Part shown: piece after piece, positions 12,201 through 19,720 of the stretch
Position numbering within the stretch: the first letter of the stretch is position 1
Layout of the letters: each line of letters begins with the position of its first letter
Assembly (NCBI GenBank): GCA_003568945.1
Contig: BDIP01000319.1
Coordinates: forward strand, 1-21,645
Reading direction: 5' to 3'
Origin: Kipferlia bialata
Lineage: Eukaryota > Fornicata
Length of the DNA: 21,645 nt
The notes under the pieces: model-generated
The model's input: the letters and a program-made list of their open reading frames with translations, nothing else
What the model was told of the DNA's origin: nothing
Database searches by the model: none
Program-made: the position numbers and the translations under genes

Positions 12201-14924
12201 ATACAATAATATATGGGTGTGTCAAAGACTAGGACAGGGATGATGATGGACCAGTCTGGGGGTGGGGTATGACATTAACCTATATATACATATGTATATA
12301 ATATTACATATATGCATAGTATATGTAAAAGTATGCCCCACCTGCCATGCTGAACAGCCTCAATAGAGTGATGCCCCCTAGGACTAGACAGCCCATGCCT
12401 ACCCAGATCAGGACCTGGGGTCAGACAGGAGATCACAAGGGTGGAAGACAAAGACTCACAGATATTACTATACAGGTGTTGTCATTATATACCCTCCACT
12501 CAGGTATCCCAGTGTCCAGCTGGGCCTACTCAAAGAATTCATAGCCAACATATATGGTAGCAGGGTATGGTACCAGCTATTGTAGTATATATGATCAGTA
12601 TCCACTTACATATCCGACTGTCTGCCCTGCTGTGCCTCCTCCAATACACATATATGTAGGCATATGGTACCGATTGGATATAACAAGTATAGTATATATA
12701 GATGCACTCACGTATCCGACTGTCTGCCCCGCTGTGCCTGGCCCACTGACCCACACCCATCGGAAGGCATACTGGGGGTGAGGGGTAGGACAAAGCGTAA
12801 TGGTCAGAGTGAGGTCATTGTCAAGTATATTTAGTGACACTCGGAATCCTAGACACCACTCACGAATGTTGTGATGAGGAGTGTGGACAGGCTGACCACC
12901 AGGAGCATCTGGGTCAGGGTCCTGGGGGGTGAGGCATAGTATGACATGTATATATATATATATAGCTTGACATTAAGTAATAGGATACAGTGCATCTGGG
13001 TCAGGGTCCTGGGGTTAGAGCACTGCGTGAAAATGAAATAGAGCTAGACACTAAGAAAAAGCATACCGTACCTGTACACATTGGAGAGTCGCCATGACCT
13101 CAGCCAGAACCTAGCTGTGCCCAGCCAGGTGGCCATGACGCCATAGACCAGGATGGAGGCTATGCAGACTGTTGTTAGATATACATACATATATATATAT
13201 ATAGATATAGACATAGATATTGGATATGGCCATGACGCAATAGACTAGGATGGAGGCTAGACAGCCTTGAGGAGTCAGACGACAGTGATCTAGGGTATAC
13301 ATAATGGAAAGGTTTGAGATAGAAAGCGACAGAGAGAGAGAGAGAGAGAGAGACGCAGGTGTGACGTACTGATTCCGAACACCATGAAGCCTGTGGATGC
13401 CGAGGCCACATCGATGGGTCTGAGGGGGTGAGACAGGGGAGAGAGGTAGATAAATATAGATATGTATATATATATAATGGGAGGGAGATTGAGAGATACT
13501 GGGGAAACATCAATGGGTCTGAAGGGGTAAGATAGGGATAGAGGAATGCACATAGAGAGAGAGGAGAGAAAGGCGGGTAAAAGAGTAATACAACCCTCCA
13601 CGTGAAGAGAGAGAGAGAGAAAACGAGAGGGAGAGGGAGAGAGATAATGTACCACACCTGAGGTCCAGCCAGTCGAAGAGTATCATGACGAGGAGGCCTG
13701 AGAAGACATAGGAGACGGCGAAGACAAGGATGAGGAGAAGGGCAACTGGGGTGAGGGGGGCAGAGACAATGATTTGCATTTCGACAATATATACTAGACA
13801 TTGGCTCAGTACACTCGCAACACTCACCCAGTAGACTGAAACAGAATGTGCAACTTGTAAATAGATAATAGATACTTGGTATATATGCTTGATATATAGG
13901 GGTATATACAATATACACCCACCCAGCAGACTGAACCAGAATGTTGCCCACCAGAACCTGGGCCAGGTGCCAAAGGTGTAGTTGGGGTTGGACAGGAACC
14001 TGGGGGGTAGGAGGGGAGTAGAGAATATATTCAGTACCTTGCCATCAATAAAGGAGAAGAGAAACACAGATACTCTCCCACTCAGATATATCACAACTGC
14101 CCACTTCTTGACCCTGTCATACTTTCTCTATATCTGACTCACAGTATAAACATACAGTAATACTAGAAGATATAGACATATAGATACATGTATACATATA
14201 CCTGTTGATGACCCTGTCATACTCCCTCTCGATCTCTGGCTCTCCATCCACAGGGGGAGGGTACACTCCCTGGCCCTGCATATCTGGGACAGACCCATCT
14301 CTCTCTGCTGAGGCAACATCACCCTCCCCTACCCCTTCGCCTCTGACACCACTATCTGATGCTTGTAGAGACTGTAGTGACTCTCCCTCTCTCTCCCCCT
14401 CACCTGCGCTTGATACATTAGACATACTAGAGGGTAGGAGTGATGTGAAGGAGGAGGTGGCCTCGTCATACACCCTGGACTGGACACCGGCCCTGAGGTG
14501 AGAGGTATATATACTATATACATATACATATTAATGGACTGCATACCATCCCTGGGGTGAGGGGAGACACATTCAATTACATATATGGATCAACATGTAT
14601 ATGAATACACTATCCCTGACCTGACCACTGTATGGGTGTGTCTGGCAGCAGAGTCAAACACAGCACCTGGGGGTGAGAGACTGTATTTACATACATACAC
14701 ATAACAGGGAGAGGGGGGAGGGAAGCACAGAGATACACATAGAGAAAGAGAGACCGTACCTGCGAAGAACCCCCCTCCTGAGACCGATGACACATTCCTG
14801 ACACGCATGCTGTCCCACACAGTGTTGGGGGTGTCTGTCTCTCCCTCTGTCTCCCCCTCCCTCTCTCCTTCTCCCTCTCCATCCCTGAGCATCTCTCTGA
14901 CATCTGCCATGGTGGATAGCACAC
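2405..14924 (-). CDS. giant patatin/cPLA2-like membrane lipase-family protein, 48 exons, 5' end missing
   Basis: Forty-eight exons can be chained from 14924 down to a TAA at 2407-2405. Every splice phase matches and no stop falls inside: 5,453 nt, about 1,816 residues. Key motifs in order: RNVSSVSGGGFFAG (Ser at about residue 48), many hydrophobic segments, AVAVSGAALAHNMG (about 493), then LFLTDGGHSDN (Asp at about 635). In patatin/cPLA2-like phospholipases a Ser-Asp dyad of the form SGGG plus DGG hydrolyses acyl esters. Large bacterial membrane-linked members share the SGAA..NMG and DGGH motifs. The upstream GGGxR oxyanion-loop exon expected just before VLSTMADV is not in the window, so the gene is 5'-partial, ending at the tract at 15199-15266. 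After about residue 710 the protein is a long Ser/Glu-rich tail of unknown role. The family call rests on motifs I recognise, not on a search. Exon coordinates are given in the sub-entries. Confidence 0.65.
3079..5078 (-). other. exons 37-47: small-exon C-terminal region
   Basis: Exons: 5078-5031, 4899-4839, 4713-4647, 4562-4504, 4431-4373, 4272-4194, 4018-3950, 3749-3681, 3537-3433, 3362-3274, 3158-3079. Phase is kept at every junction. They encode varied, non-repetitive sequence, for example PNINTGNQFFSPEAGR, AFRLCGVYSYVSTVEVTLAA, YWVWLAQTYGAAVRDSS and MHDYGVSQCLVHSQALVDA. This looks like a folded domain, but I do not recognise it. The exon at 3537 ends in an Arg/Glu alternating run. Confidence 0.55.
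3681..3863 (-). repeat. exon-edge echo of the exon at 3749-3681
   Basis: The acceptor and first bases of the exon (GGGGGAGCT with flanks, about 3733-3760) recur in the upstream intron at about 3838-3863. The copy keeps the AG acceptor. Offset is about 105 nt. Confidence 0.5.
5143..6499 (-). other. exons 35-36: two long Ser/Glu/Gly-rich exons
   Basis: Exons 6499-5820 and 5746-5143 are by far the longest internal exons. The first is acidic and Ser/Thr-rich, with a repeated EGESEGES block near 6178-6225 and no hydrophobic core. The second mixes Ser-rich sequence with a possible folded piece (CVHTLERVAQWCMEVTSS) and another GEGEGEG run. They look intrinsically disordered and could hold phosphorylation sites. 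Both acidic runs come from GA microsatellite-like DNA. Confidence 0.6.
6870..7155 (-). repeat. exon-edge echoes of both ends of the exon at 7074-6990
   Basis: The exon start (CAGACCGGAGGAGCATGCCT on +, near 7056-7075) is copied at about 7126-7145. The exon end (CACCTGTATCTCTGCACCC) is copied at about 6879-6897. Both copies keep the splice dinucleotide. So one exon is flanked by copies of both its edges. Confidence 0.7.
7242..7517. repeat. three-fold exon-edge echo with AT spacers
   Basis: The block CATGCCATGTCCTGCCACTG with the following acceptor occurs at about 7247, 7376 and 7484. Copies are separated by TACATGACTATATATAT units. Only the first copy continues into a longer open exon. The period is about 110-130 nt. 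The other two copies keep the CCCCAG acceptor on the minus strand. Confidence 0.8.
7300..7372. repeat. (TA)n with CATGAC interruptions
   Basis: Tandem CATGAC plus alternating TA runs inside an intron of the minus-strand gene. No coding frame is expected here. Confidence 0.8.
8880..9030 (-). repeat. exon-edge echo of the exon at 9053-8995
   Basis: CTCACCCAGTGAC..TG..GCCCCACTCTGCATGG occurs at about 8881-8914 and 8990-9024. The copies differ at a few positions and both keep the GTGAG donor on the minus strand. Offset is about 109 nt. Confidence 0.8.
9145..9260. repeat. AT-rich simple repeat
   Basis: Long alternating TA/ATAC runs in the intron between the DGGH exon and the next exon, surrounding one exon-edge echo. 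Confidence 0.75.
9171..9432 (-). repeat. three-fold exon-edge echo of the DGGH exon end
   Basis: TGTCCTGCACCAGATGCACC appears at about 9172, 9275 (one base changed) and 9404. The third belongs to the true exon (9504-9403). The others sit downstream in its intron within AT repeats. All three keep GT after the exon edge on the minus strand. Confidence 0.85.
9915..10046 (-). repeat. exon-edge echo of the exon at 9932-9859
   Basis: CCCATCGATGGCCCTGGG recurs at about 9920 and 10027, with similar flanks further into the exon. The copy retains a CCCAG acceptor on the minus strand. Offset is about 105 nt. Confidence 0.8.
10434..10555 (-). repeat. exon-edge echo of the exon at 10608-10536
   Basis: ACCTAGGCTCCAGCACCCAT occurs at about 10435 and 10534. 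Both copies keep GTATA as a donor on the minus strand. The sequence between them is AT-rich. Confidence 0.8.
10736..10985 (-). repeat. three-fold exon-edge echo of the SGAA exon end
   Basis: ACCCTGCAGTCTCCCCATGT and near copies start at about 10740, 10852 and 10955. The last is the true end of exon 11047-10957. The two intronic copies keep a GGTATG donor in place of GGTAAG. The spacing is about 110 and 103 nt. Confidence 0.85.
11325..11560 (-). repeat. exon-edge echoes of the exon at 11583-11521
   Basis: CCTGAGGCTGTCCTCTGC followed by an ATGCCAGGTGGCACA-like block occurs at about 11426 and 11520. A weaker third copy lies near 11325-11352. The clear copies keep a GT donor on the minus strand. 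Confidence 0.75.
11940..12262 (-). repeat. exon-edge echoes of both ends of the exon at 12159-12055
   Basis: The exon start (GGGATGATGATGGACCAGTC) recurs about 96 nt upstream, near 12237-12256. The exon end (GAACGGGTCCAGCAC, with TGCCCAA before it) recurs about 112 nt downstream, near 11958. The upstream copy keeps CCCAG and the downstream copy keeps a GTGAGT donor. Confidence 0.85.
12603..12738 (-). repeat. exon-edge echo of the exon at 12771-12712
   Basis: TATCCGACTGTCTGCCC..GCTGTGCCT is present at about 12609-12637 and 12713-12738. The intronic copy has a GTAAGT donor, arguably better than the GTGAGT of the true exon. Confidence 0.8.
12904..13017 (-). repeat. exon-edge echo of the exon at 12921-12864
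   Basis: GCATCTGGGTCAGGGTCCTG is repeated exactly at about 12905 and 12991. Both copies are followed by a CCCCAG acceptor on the minus strand. Confidence 0.8.
13126..13264 (-). repeat. exon-edge echo of the exon at 13168-13072
   Basis: GGCCATGACGC(C/A)ATAGAC(C/T)AGGATGGAGGCTA is found at about 13131 and 13227. The copy lies in the upstream intron with several base changes. It has a nearby TAG acceptor rather than the true CAG. Confidence 0.8.
13370..13530 (-). repeat. exon-edge echo of the exon at 13419-13370
   Basis: ACATC(G/A)ATGGGTCTGA(G/A)GGGGT occurs at about 13409 and 13507. Both copies keep CTCAG or TTCAG acceptors on the minus strand. Confidence 0.75.
13823..14240 (-). repeat. exon-edge echoes of the exons ending at 13923 and 14202
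   Basis: CACCCAG(C/T)AGACTGAA(C/A)CAGAATGT is present at about 13827 and 13922, and the copy keeps a GTGAGT donor. GACCCTGTCATACT is present at about 14110 and 14209. In this second pair the intronic copy has lost the exact donor. Confidence 0.75.
14621..14924 (-). other. exons 1-2 seen: nucleophile motif of the patatin-like protein
   Basis: Exons 14924-14760 and 14666-14621. The first begins with GVLSTMADVREM, which fits the segment after the glycine-rich loop in patatin-like proteins. It then has a purine-tract insert rich in Glu and Gly, and ends with VSSVSGGGFFAG. The serine of SGGG is the predicted nucleophile. The donor interrupts the glycine after FFA, and exon 2 continues AVFDSAARHTHTVVR. 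A partial copy of the exon 1 start lies in the upstream intron at about 14966-14997. Confidence 0.6.
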
Positions 14925-15195
14925 CTGGGGGTGAGGATAATATAAACAATACATACAACACATATACCACATCTGTCATGGTTGATAACACTTGGAGGAG
15001 GGGGGGGGGGGAATAATTCTTAAGTATAGGTAGAGTCACGGAAACCAGGAAAGAGAGAGAGAGAGAGAATAGGACTCTGGCATACTGGATAGTAGAGTAC
15101 ATTGAGTGAGGAAGAGACCACAGGAGGATGGTGTGGCAGTGGAGGTATATGCTACATGTGTATACTCCAGCAATTATGAATGAGAAAGAGAGAGA

Positions 15196-15198
<3 letters not shown>
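14925..15198. other. region upstream of the first visible patatin-like exon
   Basis: It holds a partial echo of exon 14924-14760, a 12-nt G run at 15000-15011, an (AG)n tract and a unique stretch at 15110-15190. I see no glycine-rich loop exon and no convincing start codon with a donor. Confidence 0.5.
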
Positions 15199-15237
<39 letters not shown>

Positions 15238-15266
15238 AACCCCTTTTGGCCCCCCCCCCCCCCCCC
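15199..15266. repeat. G38 run, 13-nt spacer, C17 run
   Basis: Thirty-eight G (15199-15236), the spacer AAACCCCTTTTGG, then seventeen C (15250-15266). The two runs are complementary and could fold into a hairpin. The G strand could form quadruplexes. It separates two divergent genes that both lack their 5' exons, so a collapsed or false join is a serious possibility. Confidence 0.9.
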
Positions 15267-15324
15267 ATTCCCCACACGCCCCCTTGCCGCTCTAAGTCTC
15301 CGCTAAGCCTCCTCTTATTGACAG

Positions 15325-15955
15325 GATGTGGATAAACAGCTTCCCCGCGAGCTCTCAGTGCTGAAGCATGTCCAGTCGCCATTCATTGTCAGGTATATTG
15401 AAGTGACATTGATATACATGAGTATCATCCACTATGTGTAATATAATACTCATTGTATCCTGTTATTAGTGCTGAAGCATGTCCAGTCCCCATTCATTGT
15501 CAGGTACTGACTGTTATATATAGTGTGGTATAATGTATGTACATTCTTACCCTCAGATACCACGACCACTTCATCAATGGAGATGTATATTTGTATATGT
15601 CTTCCTACATACATATATGTGTGTATTGATACGTATACATGGATCTTCTCACCCTCAGATACCACGACCACTTCATCAATGGAGATGCTGGCAACTACTA
15701 CGACCACATGGTTATAGTCATGGAGATGCTCGAGGGTAGGGTCTCTCTCCCCCTCTGCTTCTCTCCCTCCTCAACAGATCTCTCTCTCTCTCTTTCTCTC
15801 CGTCACACTCATCCAGGCACTGACCTCCGCCACTTCTGTGCCCCTTACCGCTTCAAGGACGATAGGCTTACGGAGAGGGAGATTAAGGAGCGCTACCCAC
15901 ACCTGCAGAAGGGCAGGAGCCTGCGTGGTCTGTTGGTCATGATTGAGCAGGTATG

Positions 15956-15995
<40 letters not shown>

Positions 15996-18069
15996 ATCTA
16001 CCTATCTGCCACTTCCCTACACCAGCGCACTCATGATTCAGCTTCTGTCACATATTCTATAATATGCGTACATATTAATGTATAGTAATCTATTATAGAC
16101 TTATATATTGTATGGCATTATACTGTACTCACCCTCCAGATGCTAGAGGGTCTGGCTGAGCTGCACAGACACAGAGTCATCCACAGGGACATCAAGGTAG
16201 TATGTCTCTCTGTCTCTCTCTCCATATGATGCTTAACCCTGTCTCTATCTCACTACCAGCCAGCGAATATCAGGGTGTGCACTGTTCCTGGCACCAAGGT
16301 ACTCTCTCTCAGTGTGTCTATCTCTCTCTCTCTCTCTCTAGTGCACTGTGTCTGACTCCCATGTCCCGTGCTGCAGGACAATTATTAGTTACTCTTTTAC
16401 TCTCTATCCCTATCTCTATCTCTATTTGTAAATATATATATGTATGTATAGGAACATCAGACTATGTACTGTGTCTGACTCCCATGTCCCATGCTGCAAG
16501 CTCATGGACCTGGGGCTGTGCAGGCCATTCACACTGGATGAGGTACGATCTCTTCTACATGTATATCTAAACATGTATACATTCCTATGCATTCCTATCA
16601 GTATTCATACTGTGCTCTAACAAGATAAGTTCATTTATTGTCATATACTAACTCCAGAACATGACTCTCAGTGCCCAGGAGGTATCCCCTCTCTTCAGAG
16701 CGCCAGAGGTAGGAAGCATACCTACACACTCTCTCTCTTAGGAGTTCTCTCCAGTGTGGGAATCTGTCCCTTCTAACACTCAGACCTTCAAGTCCATCTG
16801 CACTGATGGTTATGGCCTCAAGATAGACATCTGGTCCCTGGGTATCACAATCTCTAGGGTGGGTCCCCACGACATTCTACACGATAGTTCCATTCCTATA
16901 AACTCTCACTTCTAGTTAATCACTGATGAGTGTGTACTGGGCTTCCCCTGTGGCCACATGGCCATCCAGCACAGACTGGAGACAGAGGGGCCTAGGTACA
17001 GTGTATGTACTATGTAATCCTCACTGGGTGGATAGCAATCTCTTGGTCTAGTACAGATCCTGAGCACCTCTCCCTGTAATCTTATCCTAGACCCCTGACA
17101 GATGAGGAGACTGGTATCCCAGGCCTGGCAGATATCGTCAACAGCATGCTACAGGTACTCTCTCCTCTAACCCTGGTTATACACCATACCGCCTTGTTGC
17201 CCCAACTCACACCCAGCCTGACCCTGCCGAGCGTCCCAACTGTATCACTCTTCTAGGTATCTCTCTCTCAATATATATATGTATATGTGTATTCATATGT
17301 ATTCATACAGGTCTTCCACAATAGTCTAGTGATGTATATATACATTTATACTAAACCCAGGCATGCTACACGATGTCCAGGAGAGAGTCCGTTTGAACAC
17401 AGACGGCCTGTTCCTCACTGTCCCCCTCTCTCTCCCCCTTCCCTCTGCCAATCGAGTCCCAGAGACACCTGGTATGTATACACACGTATATATATATATA
17501 TATATAGCCAGAGAGAGAGCTCCTTTACCAACCCCAGGGTATGTCTCAGAACTGGAGGTCAAGTACCCCAAGAGCCCAGCCAGTGACAGCTACTTACACT
17601 CTCCCTATAACGACTCTGATGGGATGTTGTCCCCCCTGGCACCCTCTCCCATAGGATCGCGTAGCGTGACATCGTATTGTAGAACCCCAAGTAGCAGCCG
17701 CGCCAAGCGCAGTAGAGCACCTCCTAACATAGCCCATATACATGGTAGGCCGTGCACCCCCGAGATAGAACAGCACATACGCACACTTGTGATGGGTGGT
17801 GACCTAGAAGGTGTGCCAGTGTATAGTGTCGGGGCGACTATCTTTGTCAGTGCAGTTGGGAATGCGGTGCCCGAGCAAGAGACACACGGACTTGTGAAAG
17901 AGGTGTGTCTTCCGTCTCTTCTAGTGTTTACGGTCTCTATCTGATCATCTGATACCCAGATCCAGCTGACTAGACGTGCAGGCCAGTACCTACAGAAGGC
18001 AATAGCACATATGCACTGGGTGAGTAGGTTCCTCTCTCTCTCTTCCTTTGGCTCTCTCTCTCCCTTTGG

Positions 18070-18100
<31 letters not shown>

Positions 18101-19659
18101 CCTTTGGCTCTCTCTCACTCACTTAGGTAAATGCCATTGTGTTCCACGAGTGTGGCCCTATTGGCAAGAGGCCGGGTGAGAAGAGCCACCGTAACAACCG
18201 TGGTGCTATGAACAAGGAGCGCAATTTCCCTGGTGTCATGGAATGCGTATACGCTGGTATGTTTGAGTATCCAATGGTATCCCACGTTTACTCACTCCAT
18301 TTGTGTTCTTTGAATCTAACCTTATGTCCACCCTATACACTCTTCTACACTTTTCATTTAGTGCTAAGTCCTCTATGAAGTATCGTTGATAGCCAGGGAT
18401 GGCAGAGAGCAAGGAGCGGCGGGACAAGAAGAAGGGTAAAGGCAGACGGAGAGGGGGAGGGGGAAGGAAGGATAGACCTAAACCTGGCTGCAGATGGTCC
18501 TCTGCAATATCAGACACGCCTGTCCTGTACTATGACTGTCTGGACAACGCACCAAAGGTACACGTTCTACTCGGATAATCACTATCCTATTGGAGCTTCA
18601 AGTCTCTCTGATATGCATGTATCTAATGTCTAGGTAGAGAAGATCAGACAGCTTCTGCAACCCCTCCTTGGTTGTGACAATACTGCAGTGGAGACAGAGG
18701 GAGAGAGAGAGAGAGAGACTGTCCCTGAGCTACCCCTCGAGGCACTGCACCCAGTAGGGGATGGGTGCCTCAGTAGGGATCTGGTACTGCTAGGTGGTGT
18801 TGCCAGACCAGACATACTCTCCCACCTAGACACTGTATGGGAGCAAGGGCCTACAACCAGAGGCGTTACCACAGATGGATCAATACTAGTCATAACCCAG
18901 ACTGAGGAGACACTTCCTGACTCATGGGAGTGTGATGGAGGCACCTCCGCTGGTAGCTCTCACTCCCTCTATGGTGGTGGAGTTCCCGCCTTCACCGTCT
19001 CATATAGTGGGTACTCCAACCCTGCTGGGCATGTAGCCGCCCTGGCCAATGCTATAGAGTGTGTGCCCATCCAGTGCATAGTACTATACAGAACCAAGGC
19101 CAAGTGGTACATGTACAAGGACACGATAGCCAGGCTGGTGGATGTGGTCTACAAGGAGGTGGTGTCTGGTGCAGAGAGAGAGAGAGATGGAATGGATGCC
19201 GTCAGACTGCTGCCTATCCTCCTCCACCAGAACCCTAGGTTTGCACACCAGCACGGCACTGCAGCACATAGAGCCAAGGTACTACATACACTCATTCATA
19301 ATCTATATAAGCTTACTAACCTCGTGAGTAACCTTCTCCCACCCCAGATAGCTGAGCTTAGAGAGAGGATCCAGACGGTGCAGGACACCTTTTGCGGCCC
19401 GAGGGAGCGTCAGCCGAGGGCTGCCGCTACCCAGCGTGTCCCCCTGCCGCCTCCCAGGGAGACACCTCCTGTGAGTCTGCCCCTGCCCCGTCCCACTGCC
19501 CCTCCCCTTCTCTCTCCCATGAACAGATTCCAGTTGTGCATCTCAGCCCCAACAGACGAAGTCACTCCTCCTGCATCACTCCCAATCCCACCAAGAGATG
19601 TCCCCTCTCCCAGTGATGGCCCTGATACCTCTCCTAGACTCCCTCAGGACTCACACTAA
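15325..19659 (+). CDS. protein kinase with long C-terminal extension, 18 exons, 5' end missing
   Basis: The exons (listed in the two sub-entries) give 836 codons to the TAA at 19657-19659. Phases match throughout. The sequence starts at the alpha-C region (PRELSVLKHV, conserved Glu). It then has VIHRDIKPAN (catalytic Asp at about residue 110), MDLGL (DLG in place of DFG, Asp kept), LFRAPE, DIWSLG and DPAERPN. The HRDIKPAN form is common in NEK-like and related Ser/Thr kinases, but I cannot fix the family. The glycine loop and the ATP-binding lysine are absent because the first visible exon abuts the C run. The product is predicted to phosphorylate Ser/Thr if the missing exons exist. It is a tandem paralogue of the kinase at 20048. 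Confidence 0.75.
15354..15510 (+). repeat. exon-edge echo of the kinase exon 15325-15392
   Basis: AGTGCTGAAGCATGTCCAGT and the next 20 nt, through the GTCAG/GTA donor, are repeated at about 15355 and 15468. There is a single C/G difference. Offset is 113 nt. The copy has an upstream TTATTAG that could act as an acceptor. Confidence 0.9.
15545..15688 (+). repeat. exon-edge echo of the kinase exon 15659-15735
   Basis: TACCCTCAGATACCACGACC and the next 18 nt occur at about 15549 and 15653. They are essentially identical up to GGAGATG. The first copy then diverges into AT-rich DNA and has GT after GGAGAT. Offset is 104 nt. Confidence 0.9.
15962..15993 (+). repeat. (CT)n just after a donor
   Basis: A CT dinucleotide run begins about 10 nt after the GTATGT donor at 15951. 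It is one of several such tracts in the two kinase genes. Confidence 0.85.
16342..16500 (+). repeat. exon-edge echo before the DLG exon
   Basis: TGTGTCTGACTCCCATGTCC with (A/G)TGCTGCA(A)G occurs at about 16348 and 16470. Only the second is followed by the DLG exon at 16501. Here the echo is mostly intron-side acceptor sequence. Offset is about 122 nt. Confidence 0.8.
17538..19659 (+). other. novel C-terminal extension of the first kinase
   Basis: Exons: 17538-17902, 17960-18019, 18127-18256, 18397-18557, 18634-19278, 19348-19659. The first part is a Ser/Pro-rich linker with a basic patch. IEQHIRTLVMGGDLEGVPVY and NAIVFHECGPIGKRPGEKSH follow, then a strongly basic block (RRDKKKGKGRRRGGGGRK). 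A well-conserved-looking stretch with IQCIVLYRTKAKWYMYKDTI comes next, and a Pro-rich end. No domain recognised. The basic block could be a nuclear or nucleic-acid-binding signal. The last intron (19279-19347) is 69 nt with no stop, so its retention would add 23 residues. Confidence 0.65.
18030..18120 (+). repeat. CT-rich tract with CCTTTGGCT units
   Basis: Three copies of CCTTTGGCTCTCTCTC alternate with pure CT runs inside the intron between exons 18019 and 18127. Confidence 0.85.
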
Positions 19660-19720
19660 CCACTGCAGGGTCCATTTGGTTAGTGTATGGTTAGTGTCTG
19701 GTTAGTGTGTGGTTAGTGTT
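19652..19720 (+). repeat. 11-nt tandem repeat complementary to the stop-codon region (possible hairpin)
   Basis: Four tandem copies of TGGTTAGTGTN start at 19677, 19688, 19699 and 19710. CACACTAACCA at 19652-19662, which contains the TAA stop of the first kinase, is the reverse complement. It pairs over 11 bp with the third copy and 10 bp with the others. A transcript could fold several alternative stems here, perhaps a 3' end or stability element. Confidence 0.75.

Larger units (their letters stand above)
11647..14492 (-). other. exons 3-13: polytopic membrane region
   Basis: Exons: 14492-14202, 13999-13923, 13745-13658, 13419-13370, 13168-13072, 12921-12864, 12771-12712, 12414-12342, 12159-12055, 11882-11798, 11727-11647. 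After an acidic Ser-rich stretch come hydrophobic segments: ATFWFSLLG joined to VALLLILVFAVSYVF, ASILVYGVMATWLG, MLLVVSLSTLLITTF, CLVLGGITLLRLF, SIIIPVLVFGAVAIIRLVYY and ACMGIIVMWPFLEMI. I count about six or seven candidate membrane helices inserted between the catalytic serine and the SGAA motif. This insertion is unusual for soluble patatins but compatible with large membrane-linked relatives. Confidence 0.6.
15325..17471 (+). other. kinase catalytic region exons of the first kinase
   Basis: Exons: 15325-15392, 15659-15735, 15817-15950, 16140-16196, 16260-16298, 16501-16542, 16658-16708, 16784-16858, 16916-16995, 17091-17154, 17217-17256, 17361-17471. A stretch of about 40 residues (from TDLRHFC to VMIEQ) sits between the hinge and the alpha-E helix, and it is shared with the second kinase. 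Most introns begin GTA followed by a CT-rich tract. Confidence 0.75.

Noticed and set aside
13175-13951. Long minus-strand open frame rich in Ser, Leu and Tyr
   Set aside because: It reads through introns made of CT and AT repeats. The spliced reading with matched phases explains the coding parts better.
14545-14560. Possible 5-nt exon (GGATG) after a CTCACCCCAG acceptor
   Set aside because: Including it breaks the phase between exons 14666-14621 and 14492-14202, which join correctly without it. It is probably a decoy acceptor or echo.
15152-15382. Minus-strand open frame with polyproline across 15199-15266
   Set aside because: It arises from the G and C runs and antisense of a kinase exon.
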